From assembly GCF_026745355.1 (NCBI RefSeq), contig NC_079210.1:16414922-16478921 (forward strand): 64,000 bases of DNA, written 5' to 3'. The notes under the pieces are model-generated. The model did not search any database, was not told the DNA's origin, and was given only the letters and a program-made list of their open reading frames with translations. Below are positions 56,421 through 64,000 of the stretch, one piece after another. The DNA is from Beta vulgaris subsp. vulgaris (Eukaryota; Streptophyta; Magnoliopsida; Caryophyllales; Amaranthaceae). The translations under genes and the position numbers were made by a program. How positions within the stretch are numbered: the first letter of the stretch is position 1; each line of letters begins with the position of its first letter.

Positions 56421-57792
56421 ATGTCTTCCAAAACTCAAACCTCTGATGCACATGCAAAATTACCGAAAGAGAAACCACCATCTCCTGAAGAAGAAAGTGC
56501 TCAAGAATCCTCCAAGAATGACGCAGATTCTTCTGGGTCAAAAACGGCATCTTCTTCACCAATTTCTCTCTCCCCGAAAAAGGAAGATGATGATCATGAA
56601 ATTGAAAGCGGACAAGAACAAGAACTTGCTAGACCTACAAAAAGAGGCAAGAAAACAAAATCTTCGCAATTTCTTGTGGGTTTTTGTGTAGACATTGCAT
56701 GGTGAAAAAGTCTAAATGGAATGAGTTGTTGAAAATTTTAAAATTTCAGAAGTGGTTGAAAATTGTTAGCATAGATGAGGGTCTTTATGAAAAGGAGATG
56801 AAAGAATTTTGTTCTGGGTTTTCAATAACAGAGGGTGTGTGTGTGTCGCTTGTTAATGGGTCAGTTGTTACAATCACTGAGAAGAAACTTGGGGACTGGT
56901 TTGATATTCCGAATGAGGGTTATAAGGATTACATTAAGGGAAGGGCTAAGTTAAACATAAATGGAGTCAATAATGCCAAAATTCTTGCCTTCTTTAACGG
57001 CCAGATGCTTTATCTTTAGATCAAAAGGAGTTGTCTCCATTTCATAAGCTGCTGTTTCAGTTGGTTTGGCGTTTTATTTTACCTCGCTCTTCCAAAAGAA
57101 CCCAGACAAACCTAATGGATCTTTCCATTATGTATTGCCTTGCTGAAAACTAAAAACAACCTTCCCTCACTGATATAGCCCATCTCTCTCACTGCATTAC
57201 CCACAACACCAAAGTGGTTATGGTAATCTTCTGTCCTATGTATTCAAACAATGCAAGGTTAAACTCCCTTCCAGCCCTCCTTTTCTCTTGAGCCCGAAAA
57301 TTATCTTACAAAAGAAACTTTATCAAGGCTGAGTTTGAGGTTAGTAAATGGAAAGCTAGAGTGTGAGAGAGAAGAAACTCAGGTTAAGGTTGACGTAGGG
57401 AGTAAAAGAAAGTTAGATGAAGAAGGGGTTGCCAGTGGGTCTGTCAGAAAAAGCCAAAGGTTGGCTGGGTCCAAGTTCCAGAAGGAAAGGATCAAGGTGA
57501 AACTGTCTTTATTCACCTAGATTCTGATCATGTTCCTTCTACTGCGTGGATTTCTCCTTTACTTTCTACAACTGGACTTAACAAGATGCTCCGGGAGATT
57601 CAGGATTCTTTGACCCTCCTACACACCAAGATCAATGCAATTGAAGCTACTGTTCATGTTCTCGACTCTCAGCAGCAGGATCAACTACTTGCACTCAAGA
57701 ATGCTGATACTGGGATCAGGAACAAGGTGGATGGTGTGCTTTCCAAGATAGATTCGGTGGTCTCCTCTCTCTTCAAACGAACCAAATCCTAA
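56421..57792 (+). pseudogene. ORF3 after pol in the copia element (coiled-coil protein)
   Basis: Extra ORF of the kind found in Sireviruses between pol and the 3' LTR, whose function is unproven. The start MSSKTQTSDAHAKLPKEKPP is followed by a Ser/Asp/Glu-rich acidic region and a basic patch (RPTKRGKKTK). A globular part runs from 56684 (LLKILKFQKWLKIVS, EKKLGDWFDIPNEGYKDY). A basic region is at about 57390-57500, and a C-terminal coiled coil (MLREIQDSLTLLHTKINAIE, 57586-57792). Frame breaks near 56690, 57019, 57150-57330 and 57520. No signal peptide or obvious membrane segment is visible. Confidence 0.65.
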
Positions 57793-58336
57793 CTTCTCTT
57801 ATCTTTGGCTACTTTGAACAATTTTTTTTGGGCTGTAATTATTAAACACTCTTTTGGATTCTACTTTTTATGTCCTTCTGAGACATATGAAGTACCTTTA
57901 ATATTTTCTTTGCTTTCTTCATTTTCATTCTCATTACTGTGCATATTGATTGCTTTTTGCTGTCCTTAATACTTCTTTCTGCTTGCCTATTATGCTTGTG
58001 TGTTTGGATGGCTAATATTATGAGAAATCTGTTTGAGCAACTTGCTTGGTGCCTAGACTGTTGACTCTCTAGTGCTGCAGGTACAACATTTGGTTTTGAT
58101 AATGACAAAGGGGGAAGAGATAAAGTGTGTACACAAAAATAAAATTTTTATCATAGTTCCTTGTATATTCTGCTTGTCTATGTTCCTACCTATGTTGCTT
58201 CTGTTCCCAGTCTGTAAAGTTGTTTACACTAGGTTAGTTTGTGTATATTTTCTTCTTTCTTGGAGTGCTTTTCTAAAACAAAAAAAAAAACTTAAAATAT
58301 TTTTAATTGATTGTCATAATCAAAAAGGTGGAATAT
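57793..58336 (+). other. Polypurine region before the 3' LTR
   Basis: AATGACAAAGGGGGAAGAGA (58101-58120) is a Sirevirus-style polypurine motif. ATCAAAAAGGTGGAATA ends directly at the LTR (58336) and is the probable plus-strand primer, with one T inside the G run. The rest is non-coding. Confidence 0.65.
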
Positions 58337-59513
58337 TGTTATTTCACTATTTTGATAATGACATATAATTAATGTTTTATTAGTTTAATTCGGTTTTTAG
58401 GTTCCTTGTTAGAAGTAACTTGTTTATGTCTTAGTTCTAGTTCTCTAGTTTGTTTTTTGTTTTATTTATTTTATTTGTTTAGTTTTAATACGAATAAATG
58501 TTGTTGAGGTTCACAAATAAAATGGTAAATAATTTATGAAGGTTTGATTAAAGTATTTAATCAAGTTTAAAATTATTTATTATTTACTTGTGTTATCCGA
58601 TTTATATTATGGTGATAACTAATGAAATATATGAAGCTTCCATAATATCTTGTTTAGTGAAATGTATGCGCAGCCTTGATATGTTCCTAGAAATATGGAG
58701 CCGCAAAACATTAACATAAGCAGCAGCGCCAACTAAGTGAACGTTGAGGTAGTTCCTAGAATTTAGGAACCACAACAACCTAACTATATGTAAGGCGTGT
58801 GATAATGGAGAAGTGGCTGAGATCATGGAGAAGATTGTGGAAGCCCAACAAACTCAACTGCCAACAGATAGATTACAACCGACAAAATGGAGAAGTGTCT
58901 AAGAGGACGTGTGTTCATGGAAAAGAACATGGAGAAGTTCGTGGAGAAGAAATCAAGTAATTAGGTCTCTACAAATAGATGTTTGTAATGATCTTTTAGA
59001 ATAACTTTCAGAATTTTTATGTAATATTCTTAGTGAAAGTTTGCTCAGTTTTTCTTCTTCTTAGACATTGATGTATTATAGATTGGGTTGAGAGAATCAA
59101 AATATGTAATCATTCTTGAGAGAAAGAGAGAAAGAGAAAGAGAAGAGAGAAAGAGAAAAGACTTCGAGTGAAGTCAAGGGAGAAGTCAACTGTTCAGGGG
59201 GAACAGGCTGACTGGGAACAAGTTCCTAGAGGAACAGAGTTGGTCCAAGTTTAGGTTGTATAAAAAAGAGTCTTTTGGCCTAAAAGTGATTAAAGAGAAT
59301 TCAGTCAAAATCCCTAGTGGTCAAGGTTTTTCTTCCTATTGGGCCTAGGAAGTTTTCCTTGAAAAAGTATCTTGTTCCTAGTTCTTTCTTTATTCCTGCA
59401 ATTAGTTCCTTCTTACTTATTCATTCTTTTATTTTCGCAAAAAGTTTGAAAATCTCTCCAACTACAATTCACCCCCCTCTTGTAGTTGCTTAAGTGTTCG
59501 TCCAAGACTAACA
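58337..59513 (+). repeat. 3' LTR of the copia element
   Basis: 1177 bp counterpart of 49795-50937, same ends. It has an expanded GAGAAAGAGAGAAAGAGAAAG tract near 59120-59155, which explains part of the length difference. Confidence 0.9.
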
Positions 59514-59518
59514 AGGTG

Positions 59519-60142
59519 ATTCAAGAGGTTAAGGTTGTGGTTCCGGCTCCGATGATGAAGGCTGGGAAGAAAAGGGATGTTGCTTCTGATTCTAAGGTTC
59601 CTGACCTTGGAACAAGACGAGTTATTGTTTGTGCCCTAAGGTGTCATGAACCACATGCTGATAGGAAGAAGAAAGGGAAGGAAAAAGTTGGCATAAAAAA
59701 GGGGAAGGAGAAAGTTGTGGAGAGGGTGTCTCCGCCGAGAACACGCTCTAGATGTGTGATTATTGGGAAGGAAAAAGAGTATGATATCTTTTTTGAGGAT
59801 GACTCCAATAAGTTCAGGTTGTTCAAAGTTCTGGAGGAATCTGATGAGGGGATGGGTTCAGGACCAGACATTCCCTTGAGTTCCTATGTGTTGAGGAGTG
59901 GGATCCTGAACGTCATGCTTTCCTCCTTATTCACAAAGGGAACCCTCCCACTCGCTGAGGTTTTGTATCTTGAACTTTGCCTTATGTTAGTGTATGTTAT
60001 GATGACTGTGTACATTTCAATTATGGCCATGTTTTGTTTGGTTTGGATTATGAGATGTTCATTATATGCTGGTGTCAATAATGGCCTTGTGGTTTTGGAA
60101 TATGGCATGTTCATTATATGTTGTGGGTTTGGATTAAGATGA
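59519..60142 (+). pseudogene. Exon of the gene disrupted by the copia element
   Basis: Open frame VIQEVKVVVPAPMMKAGKKR leads through lysine-rich stretches (RKKKGKEKVGIKKGKEKVVE), an RTRSRCVI segment, and EKEYDIFFEDDSNKFRLFKV to PLAEVLYLELCL. It then becomes hydrophobic as it runs into minisatellite-like sequence and stops at 60140. It is in frame with the exon at 49560-49794 once the element is removed. Basic and acidic blocks suggest a nuclear protein; I do not recognise the family. The real exon probably ends before about 59980. Confidence 0.45.
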
Positions 60143-60990
60143 TCTTTGTTGTCAGTTATGCCCCTGTTTTTTAATGCTTTATGCTGGGATGTTGATATTA
60201 TAGGCTTTAGTTTGGATTATTCTGATCTTTGGTGTGAGTTATGCACTTGTTATTTTCGATTCTATGATGGGATGTTGAGACTCTAGCCTGCTTTTTGGGT
60301 ATTGTGATCTTTGGTGTTAGTTATGCACCTGTTTCTTTGTTATTTATCATGGGATATTGATATTATAGGATGTGGTTTGGATTATTCTGATCTTTGGTGT
60401 GAGCCATGCCCCTGTTTTGTTGTTTTTAATGATGACATGTTGAGAATTTAGCTTATTGTTTGGTTTATTCTGATCTTTGGTGTGACTTATGTCCCTGTTT
60501 TTGTTGTTTTTTTTTATGGGAAGTTGAGAATGTAGCTTGTGGTTTGGTTTATTCTAATCTTTGGTGTGAGTTATGTCCCTGTTTTGTTGCTTTTTATGGA
60601 TGGGATGTTGAGAATGTAGCTTGTGGTTTGGTTTATTCTAATCTTTGGTGTCACTTATGTCCCTATTTTTTTTTTTTATGGGATGTTGAGAATGTAGCCC
60701 GTGGTTTGGTTTATTCTGATATTTGGTGTGAGTTATGCCCCTGTTTTGTTAATTTTTTTTATGGGATGTTGAGAATGTAGCTTGTGGTTTGGATTATTCT
60801 GATCTTTGGTGTGAGTTATGTCCCTGTCTTGTTTTTTTTTTGATGGGATATTGAGATTGAGTCCCATATTTCTTTGTTATTTATCATGAGATATTGTCGG
60901 TTTGGATTATATGTTTTGGGTTTGGGTTATGATGATCTTTGATGTGCATAAATGTCCCTGTTTTGGTGGGTTTGTGATGACTATATTCTC
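60130..60990 (+). repeat. Minisatellite with units of about 80 bp
   Basis: About ten imperfect units built on GTTTGGNTTATTCTGATCTTTGGTGTGAGTTATGCCCCTGTTTTGTTG and ATGGGATGTTGAGAATGTAG. TCTTTGGTGT recurs near 60228, 60309, 60391, 60473, 60562, 60644, 60725(ATTTGGTGT) and 60802. A chance 106-codon frame covers four units. The first unit overlaps the end of the frame starting at 59519. Confidence 0.85.
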
Positions 60991-61202
60991 AATTGAGTCT
61001 CACAACAATAATCCGTCTTTTCAGCGTCTGAATTTAGCGTCCGAGAGTATAAGCGGACGGTAAATTCAAAATTAGCGTCCGATATATGACAGACGCTAAT
61101 TAGCGTCCGTTTTCTGAGATTTAGCGTCCTTTCATTTAAACAAACGCTAATTAGCGTCCGTTAGGTTAAAATACCGTCCGAAAGGCGGACGGTAAAAAAG
61201 GA

Positions 61203-61210
61203 TATAAATA
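61203..61210 (+). promoter_or_regulatory. TATA box inside the CACTA element
   Basis: TATAAATA, directly after the subterminal repeats and 30-odd bases before an AACCCTAAACC then CTCTCTC-rich leader, as in plant promoters. Confidence 0.45.
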
Positions 61211-61980
61211 GGCATCTTAGTTCCTCCAGTCGACCACATCATTAACCCTAAACCAACCGCCTCTCTCTCTTCCTCACTCTTTCCACGTTTCTCTCTCTTC
61301 CTCACTCTCACGTTTCTCTCTCGTCTCTCTCTCTACCGCCTCATCTCACATTTCTCTCTCTACTTCCTCATAAGAAAACACGGTGCTCTCTCTTTCTTTC
61401 AGATCTCACGAAATCAGGTTTTTCTACTCAGATTTAACTAATAAATATGTTTTTTTTTTTACTTTTGATTGTTGATTGTGGAGTTTCTTTTCTCGATTTT
61501 CTTTGTTTTTTTAATTTCGTTTTGTGTTTTCTTGTTCTTGGTTTTTCGGTTTTTCCTAGATCTGAATTCCCTAATATTTTTTAATTTTTTTTGTTTTTCG
61601 ATTTTTCTTTATTTTTTTGAGTTTTCGGTTTTATGAGATTTTGATTTTGTGTGTTTTTATTCTCGATTTGGGTATTCAAATTTTTCAATTTCGTGATTTT
61701 GGCTTTTTTGTCTTTGGTTTTTCGGTTTTTGTCTTTTGATTTTTTTGGATTTTAGGGTCTGAAATTTAGAGATTCTTGGTATCTAGGGTTCGAAATCTGA
61801 GAAGTTTTTCTTATGTATTCGAATCTTGATTTCTATTTTCGATTTTTCGTTTTTTGTTGATTTGGAAATCAGTTTTCATTTTTTTGGGAAATTAGTTTTT
61901 CGTGTTTTTTTTCGGTTTTCTTTTTTAATCAGTTTTTTATGAGAATATGGCCAGTTATTAAGAATAATTCTCTGTTGTAG

Positions 61981-62049
61981 GTTGCTAAAACAGTAGATCT
62001 TGTAAAGGCAAAGGGTGGAAAGGTTATAAGGGAACCAAAGTTGTATTAG
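61981..62049 (+). pseudogene. Captured glyoxalase I-like exon
   Basis: After a CTCTGTTGTAG acceptor, 22 codons read VAKTVDLVKAKGGKVIREPK, then LY and a stop. Plant lactoylglutathione lyase (glyoxalase I) has a very similar helix-strand segment (AKTVELxKAKGGKVTREPGP), directly before a metal-site region that is absent here. The exon carries no active-site residue. I infer capture of a host gene fragment by the CACTA element. The match is short, so chance is not excluded. Confidence 0.45.
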
Positions 62050-63190
62050 TTGTTTTGGTTGTATGAACTATGAATGATAGATACTATTGTGGGGATGGTT
62101 GACTGAGCTGATGTTGATGGTTGAGATGTATATAATTGCATCAAGTTGAGCCACTTGACAGTGAAATAAATTATCTTTGGGTGTTTGCAAGGAAATATAT
62201 ATAAGCACAACACATTAATCATGATGATGGTTATGAGGGAGGGTTGAAATTGGAAAGGGGTTCTGCTTTGAAGAAAATCCGGGCGAGTCAGTGTTTAGGG
62301 ACTGTTGTTATTGTGGTTAGGCCACCTACAGATGAGGGTGATGATCAGTTAATAAGTGATTAAGATTGGGATTAATAAGTGGTTAGTTTTAGAAGGGTTC
62401 ACTTCTTGTGGTGACTGTTTTTGTGCATTGTATGATGATGCCTGTTGTTAGAGTGCAGAGTTTGTAATTTTTTTTGTTTTGTTTTTGAAATGGATACATA
62501 TGTCATGGTCTTTTACACAAACATGAATTTGTAGGGTACTTGCAAAACAATTGTTTGATTGAGCCGTGTATGAAGTATCAAATTTTGCTGATATCGTTTC
62601 TATTTTGGCAATGAAATGTGTTCGTAAATCGACCTTTATTTCAGCAAGCAGCACTATAACTCTCGATTTTACGCACCTCTATGACTTCTTGAATATTAAT
62701 TTCATCTTTTGTTCCTTCCAAATGATTATGATACAATTTTTTTATTTTTTGGTATTTATAGGTGGCTGGCACGGCAGACCAGTGGCTGATGCGGCGGAGA
62801 TGTGGTTGAGGCTGGTGAGGTTTCTGGTGGTGAGGTGGCTGGCGCGGTGGTGCAGTACCTCGGCAGTGGGTCCGACTAGTATTAGATTGAAGTTGTATTA
62901 GATTTTAGTTACAATGTAATTATACTATTATAGTACTAAATAGTACTAAATTTTGATATTAGATTGTAATTATATATATTTATTTTAAATAAAATTCTCA
63001 TTTGTTTAATTTTTAATTTTTGTTATTCTAACATTGTTATTCTGAAATAATAATTGAAAGTTAATAAAATGAACTAAATAAAAATAATAATTGGGCAAAG
63101 TGAAAGGTGAAAACAAAAGTATGTGACCAGAAGCATTTGTTACAAAAGCCTCTGAGGCTCTGAGCAAAAGCAGGTCTGGTTTACAGTTTT
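62050..63190. other. Interior of the CACTA element without a recognised gene
   Basis: Includes G-rich GGTGGCTGGCACGGCAGACC and GGTGGCTGGCGCGGTGGTG words near 62760-62860, preceded by an AG acceptor-like site. Possibly a second short exon, but no family is recognised. The rest is AT-rich. Confidence 0.35.
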
Positions 63191-63604
63191 AGCGTATGAT
63201 TTTAGTCGAACGCTAATTAGCTTCTGACTTTAATCGGACGCTAATTGGCTTCAGTCGGACGCTAATTAGCTTCCAACTAAAATCAGATGCTAATTAGTGT
63301 CCGTCAATAAATCGGACGCTAAAGCTGGAATTTCGGACGCTATATTTTTAGCGTCCGCTCAGTGGACGGTAATTGGGCAATTAACGACCAGGGGTTTTCC
63401 ATCGGCCTTTTAGCGTCCGATCCCGTGTTTTTAGCGTCCGATTTCGACGGACGGAAAAAAGTGACATTCTTGTTGTGTCTCATGTCCCTTGAGTATACAG
63501 AGGGTAGGCTAATGATGTTAACCACAATCTGGATTTTGATGAGCTGTGAATATGATCCTCCCCTCCACTGTGACTTAGGATTCCCCTGAAAATTTTCAAT
63601 GGAA

Positions 63605-63965
63605 AACATCCAAGTGATGAAGGGACTCACAACTCAATCAAAAATGAAACAATTGCTCCATACTTTACAAGTATGTTGAGGTGTCAATGTTTCTGTATTT
63701 TCGGTATTAATTACACTTAAATCCCTGATGTATGTAATGAAAAAGGCTAATGAGTATGGTTAAATTAAAGAATGACTAAGCATGTTAGCATTCATAGAGT
63801 CCCCTTAATGATATGACACAAACATCCAAATGATGAAGGGACTCCTAACTCATTGAAACCAGAATCATTTGCTCCATACTTTACAAGTATGTTGAGGTGT
63901 GAAAGATTCTGTATTTCTCTATGAGTTACACTTATATCCCTAATGGATGTAATGAAGTCAAATGA
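63605..63965. repeat. 216 bp direct repeat pair
   Basis: AACATCCAAGTGATGAAGGG at 63605 and AACATCCAAATGATGAAGGG at 63821 begin two copies. Both continue through TTGCTCCATACTTTACAAGT and GTTACACTTATATCCCTAAT-like segments, with moderate divergence. No coding signal; the window ends shortly after. Confidence 0.75.
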
Positions 63966-64000
63966 TGAACTTTGATTATACATGTTTGCCTCTGTTGTCC

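Larger units (their letters stand above)
49795..59513 (+). mobile_element. Complete Ty1/copia Sirevirus-type retrotransposon
   Basis: Full-length element of 9.7 kb with two LTRs starting TGTTATTTCAC and ending CTAACA, and a 5 bp target duplication AGGTG (49790-49794, 59514-59518). Order: LTR, initiator-Met tRNA primer site, gag, protease, integrase, RT, RNase H, an additional ORF3 and a polypurine region. Integrase before RT makes it copia. The ORF3 after pol with a C-terminal coiled coil, and GACAAAGGGGGAAGAGA words before the 3' LTR, point to the Sirevirus (Maximus/SIRE) lineage. Dozens of frame breaks make it non-autonomous as sequenced; whether all are real is uncertain. Confidence 0.9.
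61001..63477. mobile_element. CACTA-type transposon, 2477 bp, CACAACAA ends
   Basis: The left end CACAACAATAATCCGTC and the inverted right end CACAACAAGAATGTCAC form terminal repeats; TCT is duplicated on each side (60998-61000, 63478-63480). Both ends carry many TTAGCGTCCG repeats in both orientations (61020-61200 and 63190-63460). Just inside the left end are TATAAATA (61203) and a CT-rich leader, then a long T-rich intron-like tract. There is no transposase. It carries a short host-like exon at 61981. Confidence 0.85.

Noticed and set aside
60460..60780. 106-codon Cys/Leu/Trp-rich frame
   Set aside because: It is a translation of four minisatellite units; its stops depend on unit slippage.
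1..64000. tRNA or rRNA genes
   Set aside because: I saw no cloverleaf with A and B boxes and no rRNA-like stretch on either strand; the tRNA-like words are retroelement primer sites.

Overview
The window is plant nuclear DNA. It is AT-rich, carries GT-AG introns, Stowaway-like MITEs, CACTA transposons, Ty3/gypsy and Ty1/copia elements, and broken copies of genes known only from plants (a FAR1-related gene, a Ulp1-protease/plant-mobile-domain gene, a GRF-type zinc-finger gene). A eudicot is likely; a member of the Caryophyllales is only a guess. I see no cellular gene that is clearly intact. This is a transposon-dominated accessory region full of gene relics.

Positions 304-33241 are three head-to-tail copies of one 10.97 kb unit (304-11271, 11272-22241, 22242-33241). 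Each unit contains, in order: a gypsy gag fragment on the minus strand with its primer-binding site; LTR scraps; an RT-RNase H fragment on the plus strand followed by its own inverted, diverged copy, giving an inverted repeat with arms of about 0.87 kb; AT-rich DNA with a possible captured exon; a Stowaway-like MITE; and an intron-containing Ulp1-like gene (plus strand) cut by a second MITE. The unit boundaries lie in the gag gene on the left and in that second MITE on the right. Only the third copy runs on past the boundary into the rest of the MITE and the end of the Ulp1 peptidase domain (to 33989). Copies 1 and 2 share differences from copy 3, so the array looks stepwise. Many other differences are single-base indels that could be consensus errors.

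From 34 to 48 kb the strand is a row of relics: an intronless XRCC3/RAD51-paralogue pseudogene (minus), an unidentified ORF split by a Stowaway MITE, a LINE endonuclease fragment, a GRF-type zinc-finger/coiled-coil/TM relic, a gene with tandem ubiquitin-like folds (the second SUMO-like) split by a CACTA element with an AAC target duplication, a FAR1-related (FRS) gene broken by frameshifts and a CACTA-like fragment, and nested MITEs.

From 49 to 59.5 kb a complete Ty1/copia Sirevirus-type element (49795-59513, target duplication AGGTG) has inserted into an unidentified gene. It carries gag, pol and an extra coiled-coil ORF3, all with many breaks. The right end holds the remaining exon of that gene, an ~80 bp minisatellite, a second complete CACTA element (61001-63477, target duplication TCT) carrying what looks like a glyoxalase I exon, and a 216 bp direct repeat.

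The most notable structures are the triplicated array with a micro-templated junction, the retroelement inverted repeat present three times (a plausible hairpin-RNA source), and the CACTA-split tandem ubiquitin-like gene a few kb from a SUMO-protease-like relic.
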